Positions 42,963 to 55,200 of a stretch of 64,000 nt of DNA are shown here, piece by piece. Location: contig JBJXDX010000152.1 of NCBI GenBank assembly GCA_046154585.1, positions 1-64,000 on the forward strand, written 5' to 3'. The translations under genes were made by a program, and so were the position numbers. The notes beneath the pieces are model-generated. The model had not been told where the DNA came from. It was given only the letters and a program-made list of their open reading frames with translations, and ran no database searches. This stretch comes from CADEFX01 sp046154585 (GTDB lineage Bacteria > Pseudomonadota > Alphaproteobacteria > Rhizobiales > Hyphomicrobiaceae). The stretch's first letter is position 1. Every line of letters begins with the position of its first letter.

Positions 42963-43222
42963 GTGTCGGCCTCGGCCTAGCCATCTACTTCATTGTCTGG
43001 TGGACGGTTCTCTTCGCCGTGCTGCCGATCGGGCTGCGCACGCAGGAAGAAGAGGGTCACGTCGTTCCGGGCACGCCCGAAAGCGCGCCGGCGCGGCCAA
43101 GGTTTCTTTTCATTATCGGGATGACGTCGCTGATATCGGCGGTGGTCTTCGCCCTGATCTATGCCGTGGTGGTCTGGCGGATCATCGACTGGGGACGCCT
43201 GTTTCCGCTCGTTCCGACATGA
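42959..43222 (+). CDS. DUF1467 family small membrane protein
   Basis: An 87-residue protein with two membrane helices (LAIYFIVWWTVLFAVLPIGL and MTSLISAVVFALIYAVVVW) around a polar loop with RTQEEEGHVVPGTPESAP. This matches DUF1467, which is found between mce and proS in Hyphomicrobiales. The function is unknown. It overlaps mce as ATGA at 42959-42962. Confidence 0.9.
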   Translation: MSVGLGLAIYFIVWWTVLFAVLPIGLRTQEEEGHVVPGTPESAPARPRFLFIIGMTSLISAVVFALIYAVVVWRIIDWGRLFPLVPT

Positions 43223-43646
43223 GACGTGGGCTGCTGCACAAAATAAAAGAGCAAGGCCCGCGCCTTGCCCGAAGCAGTTCCCAATAAACCGGATGCCGCA
43301 AGATTCGATGGTCTCTTGCTGTTGTCGCTCCCCGGCGGCGCCGCTCCCTTGACGTTCATAAACAAGAGTAAACGGCCGATTGTCTCCCCAGACCTGGGCT
43401 TACCACGGCTTCGCCGTTGGCCCCTTTTGACGCAGGGATCATAGCCAGCATAAATCGATCTGTCAGCATCGAATGCGACATTTCTGCAAAAGACATTACG
43501 ATTTTCGCAATGCACGGTCGCAGCGGGCGGAGCCATTGCCACCTCAGAGCTAACTGGCTATTAGCCGTTGAACTCTTGAGCGACCGCGCCAGCCGCGCTT
43601 GACCGCATGTCGCGGGCGATATTTGGACCAGCTTGGAAACAGTCTT
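43223..43646. other. Intergenic region upstream of proS
   Basis: A 424-bp gap that is richer in A and T than the genes around it. A stem GCAAGGC-CCGC-GCCTTGC at 43249-43266 may terminate the upstream transcript. A promoter-like pair TTGACG (43427-43432) and TAAATC (43451-43456) with 18-bp spacing lies about 190 bp before proS. No coding frame is convincing. Confidence 0.4.
43427..43456 (+). promoter_or_regulatory. Possible sigma-70-type promoter for proS
   Basis: TTGACG, 18 bp, TAAATC. Both hexamers fit the alphaproteobacterial housekeeping consensus loosely. It is the best pair I see in the proS upstream region. Confidence 0.3.
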
Positions 43647-44993
43647 ATGCGCATTTCCCGCTATTTCCTCCCTGTGCTGCGCGAAACACCCAAGGAAGCG
43701 GAAATCGTCTCACACCAGCTGATGCTGAGGGCCGGCATGGTGAAGCAGGCGAGCGCCGGGATCTATTCGTGGCTGCCGCTCGGCTTTCGCGTTCTGAAGA
43801 AAATCGAGCAGGTGGTGCGCGAGGAGCAGAATCGGTCCGGGGCCATCGAGGTGCTGATGCCGACGATCCAGTCGGCCGACCTGTGGCGGCAGTCGGGACG
43901 CTACGACGACTACGGCAAGGAGATGCTGCGCATCAAGGACCGGCACGAGCGCGACATGCTCTACGGACCCACCAACGAGGAGCTGATCACCGAGATTTTC
44001 CGCGACGGCGTCAAGAGTTACAAGGATCTGCCGCGGAATCTTTACCACATCCAATGGAAGTTCCGCGACGAGGTGCGGCCCCGCTTCGGCATCATGCGCG
44101 GGCGCGAGTTCCTGATGAAGGATGCCTACTCCTTCGACCTGACGGCGGAAGCCGCACGCCAGTCCTACAACAAGATGTTCGTGGCCTATCTGCGGACCTT
44201 CGCGCGCCTGGGCCTCAAGTCGATTCCCATGGCGGCTGACACGGGACCGATTGGCGGCGACCTGTCGCACGAGTTCATCATTCTGGCGGAGACCGGCGAA
44301 AGCCAAGTCTACTGCCACGCCGATCTGGTGCAGACGACGGTGCCGGGTCCCGATACGGATTTCGACGCGGACCTATCGCCGCTGATCGCAAAGTTCACAT
44401 CCGAGTATGCCGCGACGGACGAGAAGCACGACCCCGCCCGTTTCGAGCGGGAGGTGCCGGCCGACAAGCGCATCTCGGCGCGCGGAATCGAAGTTGGCCA
44501 CATTTTCTTCTTCGGGACCAAGTATTCCGATCCCATGAACTGCCGGGTGCAGGGACCTGACGGCAAGATGGTGGCGGTGCAAATGGGGTCCTACGGGGTC
44601 GGCGTCTCGCGCCTGGCGGGAGCGATCATCGAGGCGAGCCACGACAAGGACGGCTGCATCTGGCCGGTTCCCGTGGCGCCGTTTGAGCTCGGCTTGATCA
44701 ATCTGAAGACGGGGGACGGCGACACGGACCACGCCTGCGAGAAGCTGTGCGAGCAGTTTGGCAACGCCGGCATCGACTATCTCTATGATGACACCGACGA
44801 GCGCGCCGGCGCCAAGTTCGCAAGCATGGACCTTATCGGTCTGCCGTGGCAGGTGATCGTCGGGCCCAAGAGCCTGAAGAGCGGGGACGTGGAGATCAAG
44901 GAGCGACGGACCGGTGCCCGACAGACGTTACCGCTGGACGCTGCCGTAACTCAGCTCGTCAGTGCGATCCGGAGCGCGCGTCAGCTCGCCTGA
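43647..44993 (+). CDS. proS: Prolyl-tRNA synthetase (short, alphaproteobacterial type)
   Basis: A 448-residue class II synthetase. Motif 1 lies around GIYSWLPLGFRVLKKIE, motif 2 is FRDEVRPRFGIMRGREFLMKDAYSFD, and motif 3 is YGVGVSRLAGAIIE. A C-terminal anticodon-binding domain follows. The ~180-residue editing insert of the E. coli enzyme between motifs 2 and 3 is absent; this truncated form is known from alphaproteobacteria. ATG 43647 was chosen because the MRISRYFLPVLRE start is conserved. Confidence 0.93.
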   Translation: MRISRYFLPVLRETPKEAEIVSHQLMLRAGMVKQASAGIYSWLPLGFRVLKKIEQVVREEQNRSGAIEVLMPTIQSADLWRQSGRYDDYGKEMLRIKDRHERDMLYGPTNEELITEIFRDGVKSYKDLPRNLYHIQWKFRDEVRPRFGIMRGREFLMKDAYSFDLTAEAARQSYNKMFVAYLRTFARLGLKSIPMAADTGPIGGDLSHEFIILAETGESQVYCHADLVQTTVPGPDTDFDADLSPLIAKFTSEYAATDEKHDPARFEREVPADKRISARGIEVGHIFFFGTKYSDPMNCRVQGPDGKMVAVQMGSYGVGVSRLAGAIIEASHDKDGCIWPVPVAPFELGLINLKTGDGDTDHACEKLCEQFGNAGIDYLYDDTDERAGAKFASMDLIGLPWQVIVGPKSLKSGDVEIKERRTGARQTLPLDAAVTQLVSAIRSARQLA

Positions 44994-45023
44994 ACCGTCA
45001 CGATGCGCCAATCTGGAGCGGGG

Positions 45024-46292
45024 ATGCCTGCAACCGTGAACACGCGAGCCTTTGCGCCGTTTGAATGGATGCTGGCGCGGCGCTATCTGCGCGCCCGGCG
45101 CAAGGAAGGCTTCATCTCCGTCATCGCCGGCTTCTCGTTTGCCGGCATCATGCTCGGCGTCGCGACGCTGATTATCGTGATGGCGGTGATGAACGGCTTC
45201 CGCAACGAGCTGTTCGAGAAGATTCTCGGGCTCAACGGGCACGTCTGGGTGCACAAGATCGGTGAGCCGTTCGACGACTATGCCGACGTCGTGAAGCGCG
45301 TCAGTACGGTTCCCGGCGTCAAGGTGGCGCTGCCGCTCATCGAGGGGCAGGCGATGGTTCAGTCGAGTGCGCAGTCTCTCGGCGGATTTGTCCGGGGCGT
45401 GACCGAGGACGGCATCAGGTCGCTGCCGCTTGTGGCCGACAATGTGCGATTCGGGACGCTCGACCGGTTCGATGGCCAGGACGGTGTCGCCATCGGCATG
45501 CGGATGGCCAACGCCTTGCGCGTCAATCTCGGGGATAGCGTCACGCTGATTGCCCCGCGCGGCGCGTCAACGCCGTTTGGGACGACGCCACGCATCAAGC
45601 GCTATCCCGTGACGGCGATCTTCGAGCTCGGCATGTCCGAGTACGACAAGACCATGATCTTCATGCCGTTGGCCGAGGCGCAGCGCTATTTCTCGCGGCC
45701 CGGTGAGGTCGATGTCGTCGAGGTGATGGTGGACCGGCCGGAACGGGTGCTGGAGATGCTGGGGCCGATGAAACAGGCAGCTGGCGAAAACCTCCACCTG
45801 ACGGACTGGCGCAAGCGCAACGAGACCTTCTTCACGGTGCTGGAAGTCGAACGCAACGTCATGTTCATCATCCTGTCGCTGATCGTGCTGGTGGCGGCGC
45901 TCAACATCATCTCCGGGCTGATGATGCTGGTGAAGGACAAGGGGCGCGACATCGCCATCCTGCGCACCATGGGCGCGACGAAGGGCGCCATCATGCGCGT
46001 GTTTCTCATCACGGGAGCGTCGATCGGCGTGGTGGGAACGCTGGCGGGGCTGGTGCTCGGCATCCTGTTCTGCTCCCGCATCGACGAAATCCGCCAGCTC
46101 CTGCAGCGCGTCACCGGCACCACGCTGATGGACCCGACCGTGTACTATCTGACCCGGCTTCCAGCCGACATCAACGTGCGCGAGACCGCATCGATCGTCC
46201 TGATGGCGCTGGTGCTGTCGGTTCTCGCAACGCTCTACCCGTCGTGGCGCGCCTCGCGGCTCGATCCCGTCGAAGCGCTGCGATACGAGTGA
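45024..46292 (+). CDS. lolC: Lipoprotein-releasing ABC transporter permease
   Basis: A 422-residue inner-membrane permease of the LolC/LolE family. The N-terminal FEWMLARRYLRARRKEGFISVIAGFSFAGIMLGVATLIIVMAVMNGF signature (positions 45060 onward), a large periplasmic loop and three C-terminal membrane helices are present. It extracts lipoproteins for transfer to LolA. One gene probably supplies both permease copies. ATG 45024 has GGAG upstream; ATG 45003 is also in frame. lolD follows by 8 bp. Confidence 0.92.
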   Translation: MPATVNTRAFAPFEWMLARRYLRARRKEGFISVIAGFSFAGIMLGVATLIIVMAVMNGFRNELFEKILGLNGHVWVHKIGEPFDDYADVVKRVSTVPGVKVALPLIEGQAMVQSSAQSLGGFVRGVTEDGIRSLPLVADNVRFGTLDRFDGQDGVAIGMRMANALRVNLGDSVTLIAPRGASTPFGTTPRIKRYPVTAIFELGMSEYDKTMIFMPLAEAQRYFSRPGEVDVVEVMVDRPERVLEMLGPMKQAAGENLHLTDWRKRNETFFTVLEVERNVMFIILSLIVLVAALNIISGLMMLVKDKGRDIAILRTMGATKGAIMRVFLITGASIGVVGTLAGLVLGILFCSRIDEIRQLLQRVTGTTLMDPTVYYLTRLPADINVRETASIVLMALVLSVLATLYPSWRASRLDPVEALRYE

Positions 46293-46300
46293 GGACGGCC

Positions 46301-47017
46301 GTGCAGGACACATCCTCGCTCAACACCCCGGTGCTGCTGCTCGAGAACTTGTCGCGCACATATCGTCAGGGCACGCGCGAGATCCCGGTGCTGGCTGGTG
46401 CGTCGGTGGTGCTCTATCCGGGACAGGCGGTGGCGCTGGTCGGTCCGTCCGGAGCCGGCAAGTCGACGCTGCTGCACATCGCGGGCCTTCTCGAAACGCC
46501 CGACACCGGCCGCGTGGTGGTCAACGGGCGCGACTGCTCGCGCATGAGCGACGATGACCGCACGCGTGTGCGGCGCGTGGAAATGGGCTTCGTGTATCAG
46601 TTCCATCAGTTGCTGCCGGAATTTTCGGCGCTGGAGAATGTAGCGATCCCCCAGCTCATCCTGGGACGGCGGAAGGGCGAGGCGCAGGCGCGGGCGCGCG
46701 AGCTACTCGTTGCCATGGGTTTGGGCGAGCGCGTCAATCACCGGCCGGCGGAGCTGTCGGGCGGCGAGCAGCAGCGGACCGCCATCGCGCGGGCGCTCGC
46801 CAACGCGCCGCGGCTGCTGCTGGCGGACGAGCCGACGGGCAATCTGGACCCCAGCACCTCGGGCCACGTGTTTGGCGAGCTTATTGCGCTCATCGAGCAC
46901 ACGCGCGTCGCCGCGCTGATTGCCACGCATAATCTCGAACTCGCGCGCAGCATGCATCGCGTGGTGCGGATGGAGGGTGGTCAGCTGGTGGAGTTGGACC
47001 CGGCCTCGGTGCGGTAG
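46301..47017 (+). CDS. lolD: Lipoprotein-releasing ABC transporter ATP-binding protein
   Basis: A 238-residue ABC ATPase. Walker A GPSGAGKST is at residues 48-56, the signature is LSGGEQQRTAIARAL, Walker B is LLLADEPTGNLD, and the H-loop is ATHN. The GTG start at 46301 has GAGGACGG upstream and starts right behind lolC. It powers LolC. Confidence 0.93.
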   Translation: MQDTSSLNTPVLLLENLSRTYRQGTREIPVLAGASVVLYPGQAVALVGPSGAGKSTLLHIAGLLETPDTGRVVVNGRDCSRMSDDDRTRVRRVEMGFVYQFHQLLPEFSALENVAIPQLILGRRKGEAQARARELLVAMGLGERVNHRPAELSGGEQQRTAIARALANAPRLLLADEPTGNLDPSTSGHVFGELIALIEHTRVAALIATHNLELARSMHRVVRMEGGQLVELDPASVR

Positions 47018-47101
47018 GGCCCGTCTTCAGACGATCAACAGCTTGTCCACGTCGCGGATATGAGCGGGCACTTCGGCGCGAGTTCGGGCTAAACTGGAGC
47101 C

Positions 47102-50656
<3,555 letters not shown>

Positions 50657-50718
50657 CTGCAGGGCAGTGACGCCCCGGTGCATCGGCTTCAGACCAGAGC
50701 AAATCGGAGCACTGCGTT

Positions 50719-50858
50719 ACTCCCTCTCCCACACGGTGAGGGTCGGGGTGAGAGGTTTCAAACTACCAGAAGCTGTAACCCCTCACCCGGAACGCCAAAG
50801 CGTTCCGACCTCTCCCGTCGCGTCGAAGACGCGCCTTCAGCGCGATGGGAGAGGTGAA
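50719..50858. repeat. REP-like intergenic repeat between convergent genes
   Basis: CCCTCTCCC (50722-50730) faces GGGAGAGG (50847-50854) in inverted orientation. Inside are further CCTCACCC and GTGAGAGG blocks and a perfect hairpin GGAACGC-CAAA-GCGTTCC (50789-50806). This resembles the dispersed CTCTCCC palindromes common in proteobacterial gaps. It separates the convergent dnaE and tctC and may end both transcripts. Confidence 0.55.
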
Positions 50859-50883
50859 GCGTGCGGGATCGGTAAATCCGGCG

Positions 50884-51855
50884 TTACTGTTGCCGCTTCT
50901 TGGACCATTCGGTGTACTTGATCGCCTTGGTGTGCAGATCCTTGTAGTACTTCGCATACTCGTCGCCGGTCATGACCTTGAGGCCGAGGCCCGCTTCCTC
51001 GAGCCTCTTGATGTGGTCGGGATCGTCCATGGCCTTCTTGAAGGTTTCCTCGAGTTTCTTCACGACAGCCGGCGGCGTTCCCTTCGGCGCAGCGATGCCG
51101 CGAGACGAGTTGGAGAGGATGGTGGCGGCACCGACCTCCTTGGTCGTCGGCACATCCGGCAGGTACTTGGAACGTTCCGTATCCATCACGGCGAGCGCGC
51201 GAACCTGACCGCCCTTCACCTGCTTGACGATCGAACCGACGTTGTCGAAGGAGACGTCGATGTTGCCAGCCAGCGTTTCCTTCATCTGGGCAGCGCCACC
51301 TTCGAGGTGGACGAGGCGCACGGAAGTGCCCGTTGCTTCCTCGAACATCAGAATCGCAAGGTGGTCGTCGGACAGGATGCCAGTGGTCGACACGCGCAGC
51401 GTGCCAGGAGCCTTTTTGGCTGCGTCGGCAAAGTCCTGGTAGGTCTTGAATGGGCTTTCGGCGCGGACCCAGATCACTCCTGGATCGAGCACCTGGTTGA
51501 TGATCGGAATGAAGCTGTCGATGTTGAAGATCGCCTGCCGCTCCGGATCGGCGACAATGGTGTTCATGCCCGGGAGATTGATGAAGCCCAGGTAATAGCC
51601 GTCGGGCTTTTGCCGGACCATCTCGGTCCAGCCGACCTGGCCGCCGGCGCCGCTCTTGTTGACGACGACGATCGGCTGGCCGATGGCTTTTTCCGCGATC
51701 GCCGCAACGATGCGCGCGGCGACATCGGTGCTGCCGCCGGCGGGGTAGGCCACCATCAACTGGATCGGCTTGTCGGGATAATTCTGTGCCACGGATGGCG
51801 AGGCCATCAGCGCAAGCGCCGTCGCCAGGGCCGCAGTCTTCAGCAATATACGCAT
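50884..51855 (-). CDS. tctC: Tripartite tricarboxylate transporter substrate-binding protein (Bug family)
   Basis: A 323-residue periplasmic binding protein with a signal peptide (MRILLKTAALATALALMAS, cleavage near SVAQ). The Bug-family signatures YPDKPIQLMVAYPAGGSTD, ARIVAAIAEKAIGQPIVVVNKSGAGG and GTPPAVVKKLEETFKKA are present. These proteins capture carboxylates, and the ligand is not predictable. It is the last gene of the tctB-tctA-tctC operon. Confidence 0.92.
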   Translation of the reverse strand: MRILLKTAALATALALMASPSVAQNYPDKPIQLMVAYPAGGSTDVAARIVAAIAEKAIGQPIVVVNKSGAGGQVGWTEMVRQKPDGYYLGFINLPGMNTIVADPERQAIFNIDSFIPIINQVLDPGVIWVRAESPFKTYQDFADAAKKAPGTLRVSTTGILSDDHLAILMFEEATGTSVRLVHLEGGAAQMKETLAGNIDVSFDNVGSIVKQVKGGQVRALAVMDTERSKYLPDVPTTKEVGAATILSNSSRGIAAPKGTPPAVVKKLEETFKKAMDDPDHIKRLEEAGLGLKVMTGDEYAKYYKDLHTKAIKYTEWSKKRQQ

Positions 51856-51882
51856 GGTCTTCTCCTTTTTGCTCTTTTGCTT

Positions 51883-53379
51883 TCAGTCGTCCTTTGCATC
51901 CCGCATCTCCTTCGGAGTGAGCCTCAATCCGGAGACGACGAGAACCACGACGGCGAGCCCCAGCAGGAACGCGGAGATCGGCCGCGTGAAGAAGATGCTG
52001 AAGTTGCCGGCGGACATCTCCAGCGACGTGCGCAGCGATTTTTCCAGCATGGGGCCGAGGATCAATCCAAGCACGGCAGGCGCCAGCGGGAAGTCGAGCT
52101 TGCGCAGGAAATAGCCGACGATGCCAAAGCCGAGCATGACCCAGACGTCGAACAGGCTCTGGTTGATGCTGTAGGCGCCCAGGATGCAGAACAGCAGGGT
52201 GCCGACGGCGATGTAGTGGAACGGCACCTCCAGCAGCTTGGCCCACAGGCCGACCAGCGGCAGATTGAGGATCAAGAGCAGCACGTTGCCGATGAAGAAG
52301 CTGGCAATGACGGCCCAGACGAGATCGGGCCGTTCCTGGAAAAGGAAGGGGCCGGGCGTCAGGCCGTTGATGATGAAGGCGCCCATCAGCACGGCGATCG
52401 TCGGTGAACTCGGGATGCCGAGAGTCAGCAGCGGCACCATGGCCGCGTTGGCATAGGCGTTGTTGGCGGTTTCGGGACCTGCAACGCCTTCGATGGCGCC
52501 CTTGCCGAAGCGCTCCGGGGTTTTCGAAATGCGCTTTTCGATAACGTAGGACATGAACGTCGGGATGATGGCGCCGACGCCCGGGATGAGGCCGAGGAAA
52601 AACCCGATGCCGGTTCCGCGGGCGATGGCGCCCATGGATCGGCGCCATTCGTCGCGCGTTGGCATCAGGCCGCTAAGCTTGGTCTTCAGCACCTGGGCTG
52701 CCGGCTTCTCGATGTTGGCGAGGATCTCGCTGATGCCGAACAAGCCCATGACGACCGGAATGAACCCGACGCCATCGTAGAGATCGGGCATGCCGAACGT
52801 GAAGCGCGGCGCGCCGCGAACGGGGTCGATGCCGATCATGGCCAGCAGCAAACCGAATACAGTCATGAGAATGCCCGCGACGACCGAACGGCCGGCAAGG
52901 CTAGTGACAAGGCAGAGGCCGACCAGCAGCAGTGCGAAGAATTCGGGAGGTCCGAAGCTCAGGGCCAGGTGTGACAGCGGTGTTGCCACGACGACCAGCA
53001 GCGTCACGGCCACCGTGCCGCCGATGAAGGAACCTATGCCGGCGATGCCGAGCGCGGTGCCGGCACGGCCCTGCTTGGCCATCTCGTAGCCGTCGATACA
53101 GGTGATGACCGAGGCGGCTTCACCCGGCACGTTGATGAGCACCGATGTGATGGTGCCGCCGTACATGGCGCCATAGTAGATGGCGCTCAGCATGATGATG
53201 GCGCCAGTCGGATCGAGCTTGAACGTCAGGGGGATCAGGATGGCTGTGCCGGCAGCGGGGCCGAGGCCCGGCAGAACGCCGATGAGCGTGCCGAGGACGC
53301 ACCCGGCGAAGGCAAAGGCGAGATTTGCCGGCGTGAGCGCGGCCGCAAAGCCGGCGAGGAGGAATTGCAAGGTGTCCAT
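51883..53379 (-). CDS. tctA: Tripartite tricarboxylate transporter large permease
   Basis: A 498-residue membrane protein with about 11 helices. It shows the family blocks GVLPGLGPAAGTAILIPLTF, DPTGAIIMLSAIYYGAMYGG, FFLGLIPGVGAIIPTFMSYVIEKR and NAYANAAMVPLLTLGIPSSPTIAVLMGA. It forms the secondary transport channel with TctB and receives substrate from TctC. Gaps of 18 and 27 bp to its neighbours indicate an operon. Confidence 0.93.
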   Translation of the reverse strand: MDTLQFLLAGFAAALTPANLAFAFAGCVLGTLIGVLPGLGPAAGTAILIPLTFKLDPTGAIIMLSAIYYGAMYGGTITSVLINVPGEAASVITCIDGYEMAKQGRAGTALGIAGIGSFIGGTVAVTLLVVVATPLSHLALSFGPPEFFALLLVGLCLVTSLAGRSVVAGILMTVFGLLLAMIGIDPVRGAPRFTFGMPDLYDGVGFIPVVMGLFGISEILANIEKPAAQVLKTKLSGLMPTRDEWRRSMGAIARGTGIGFFLGLIPGVGAIIPTFMSYVIEKRISKTPERFGKGAIEGVAGPETANNAYANAAMVPLLTLGIPSSPTIAVLMGAFIINGLTPGPFLFQERPDLVWAVIASFFIGNVLLLILNLPLVGLWAKLLEVPFHYIAVGTLLFCILGAYSINQSLFDVWVMLGFGIVGYFLRKLDFPLAPAVLGLILGPMLEKSLRTSLEMSAGNFSIFFTRPISAFLLGLAVVVLVVSGLRLTPKEMRDAKDD

Positions 53380-53397
53380 GATGTGTTTTGCGCTCGC

Positions 53398-53859
53398 TCA
53401 GACGCCGAAGTTGCCAAGGGGCAGGGGCACCTTGAGCCAGTGGTAGAAAACGTGAAAAACGCCGAAGCTGCCGAGGACGGCGAAGATGGCGATGACAACG
53501 GGATTGCGGGCACCGAGCGTCGGGAGAAGAAGCGCGCAGAAGACAAGCGCCACCAGCCGAAAGCCCGCGGTTTCCAGCAGGGTGGCGGCGACGGCAAGGC
53601 CTGCAATCACCGCCAGAATGCGGCTCAGGGCCGGGCCGCGGGGCATCAAGACAGGGCCCGCGAACTCCGCGCCGCCTGAGGCCGTGACCTGCACGATCAA
53701 GGTCGCGCAGAGGGTCATTCCGAGGATTGCGAGGCACAGCGGAAAGAAGCCTGGGCCGGGCCCTAGGGCATCACCGAGCGGCAAGGATAGGCTGCGATAG
53801 ACGGCAAACGCGAAAATTAGGAAGAAGCAGGCACATGCGGCCTGCCAGCCGCGCTTCAT
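53398..53859 (-). CDS. tctB: Tripartite tricarboxylate transporter small permease
   Basis: A 153-residue membrane protein with four hydrophobic helices, of the DUF1468/TctB family. GPGPGFFPLCLAILGMTLC is the conserved loop. ATG 53859 has GGGAGG upstream. It is the first gene of the transporter operon. The promoter must lie between it and rpsB, which is divergent. Confidence 0.88.
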   Translation of the reverse strand: MKRGWQAACACFFLIFAFAVYRSLSLPLGDALGPGPGFFPLCLAILGMTLCATLIVQVTASGGAEFAGPVLMPRGPALSRILAVIAGLAVAATLLETAGFRLVALVFCALLLPTLGARNPVVIAIFAVLGSFGVFHVFYHWLKVPLPLGNFGV

Positions 53860-53959
53860 GCAAATCCTCCCCAAGCCGATAGCCGTTATTGTTGTTTTGA
53901 TGAACGCTAGCACGAGGCTGGAAGGTCAAGCAACGCTGATGCCCCGCTTGATCAATGGC

Positions 53960-53988
53960 TTGTCAAGCCGGCGCCAAACCGCTAGAAG
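53960..53988 (+). promoter_or_regulatory. Candidate promoter for rpsB-tsf
   Basis: TTGTCA (53960-53965), 17 bp, TAGAAG (53983-53988). The spacing is ideal and the TTGTCA box fits alphaproteobacterial sigma-70 promoters. It would give a leader of about 125 nt containing the hairpin at 54054-54079. Confidence 0.4.
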
Positions 53989-54053
53989 CCAGCCCATCTC
54001 ACACGCGGACCATGCGCTGCTGCTGGCTTTGACGGCCCAGGCAATGCACCGGT

Positions 54054-54079
54054 GGGATGATCTGATTGAAGATCATCCC
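54054..54079 (+). promoter_or_regulatory. Leader hairpin upstream of rpsB
   Basis: GGGATGATCT, loop GATTGA, AGATCATCCC: a perfect 10-bp stem 41 bases before the rpsB ATG. There is no T tract, so it is not an ordinary terminator. S2 represses its own operon through the mRNA leader in E. coli, so an autoregulatory element is plausible. Confidence 0.5.
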
Positions 54080-54120
54080 GATCGTCCGCGGCGGCCAAAC
54101 CGGTAAAGGACAACGCACGT

Positions 54121-55116
54121 ATGCTGCCACAGTTCAACATGCGCCAGCTTCTGGAAGCTGGCGTGCACTTCGGCCATCAGGCCCACCGCTGGAACCCCAA
54201 GATGGCACCGTTCATCTATGGCGCCCGCAACAACATTCATATCGTGGACCTCGCACAGACGGTGCCGCTGCTGCACCAGGCGCTGGTCCAGGTGTCGGAA
54301 GTCGTGGCCAAGGGCGGCCGCGTGCTGTTCGTCGGCACCAAGCGCCAGGCGTCCGATGGGATCGCGGAAGCCGCCAAGCGTTCGGCCCAGTATTACATCA
54401 ATCATCGCTGGCTCGGCGGTACGCTGACCAACTGGAAGACGATTTCGCAATCGATCCGCCGCTTGCGGCAGCTCGATGAGATCCTGGCGGGTGAAAGCCA
54501 GGGCCGCACCAAGAAAGAGCTGCTCAACATTCAGCGCGAGCGCGACAAGCTCAATCAGTCGCTGGGTGGGATCAAGGACATGGGCGGCCTGCCCAACCTG
54601 CTGTTCGTGATCGATACGAACAAGGAAGACATTGCCATCAAGGAAGCGCAGAAGCTGAAGATCCCGATCGTGGCGGTCATCGACACCAATTGCGATCCCG
54701 ACGGCATCGACTACCCGATTCCGGGCAACGATGACGCCGGTCGCGCCATTACGCTGTATTGCGATCTCATCGCCCGTGCGGCAATCGACGGCATCGGCCG
54801 CGGCCAGACGGCCGCCGGCGTCGATGTGGGTGCCGCCGAGGCGCCGCCCGAGGAAGTGCTCCCAGAGGAGGTGCCGGCCTTCCGCGGGATCGATGCCCCG
54901 CGCGGCGAAGCCGACGATCTCAAGCGCATCTCCGGGATTACCGGCAAGATCGAGCAGAATCTCAACGATCTTGGCGTGTATCATTTCTGGCAGCTGGCGG
55001 ATGCCGACGAGGCAGCCGTTGCGGTGCTGGACAAGCTGCTTGGAACGCGTGGCCGCGTCGCGCGCGACAATTGGGTTGGACAAGCCAAGAAGCTGACCGA
55101 AGAAGCGGCAGCCTAG
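54121..55116 (+). CDS. rpsB: 30S ribosomal protein S2 with C-terminal extension
   Basis: A 331-residue S2. The core matches the family: FNMRQLLEAGVHFGHQAHRWNPKM, RVLFVGTKRQA, HRWLGGTLTNWKTI, and DTNCDPDGIDYPIPGNDDA. After an acidic Pro/Glu linker, residues about 264-331 form an extra domain (DDLKRISGITGKIEQNLNDL, then YHFWQLADAD and GTRGRVARDNWVGQAKKL) that resembles helix-hairpin-helix domains. Long S2 proteins are known in part of the Hyphomicrobiales. It begins the rpsB-tsf-pyrH-frr series. Confidence 0.95.
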   Translation: MLPQFNMRQLLEAGVHFGHQAHRWNPKMAPFIYGARNNIHIVDLAQTVPLLHQALVQVSEVVAKGGRVLFVGTKRQASDGIAEAAKRSAQYYINHRWLGGTLTNWKTISQSIRRLRQLDEILAGESQGRTKKELLNIQRERDKLNQSLGGIKDMGGLPNLLFVIDTNKEDIAIKEAQKLKIPIVAVIDTNCDPDGIDYPIPGNDDAGRAITLYCDLIARAAIDGIGRGQTAAGVDVGAAEAPPEEVLPEEVPAFRGIDAPRGEADDLKRISGITGKIEQNLNDLGVYHFWQLADADEAAVAVLDKLLGTRGRVARDNWVGQAKKLTEEAAA

Positions 55117-55200
55117 GATCATCCTCCCCGTATTCAAGACATCGCTGCGGCTGCCGAAGCCGCAGCACGTCAGTGTTCATAGTCAACGTGAAGGCACAGC

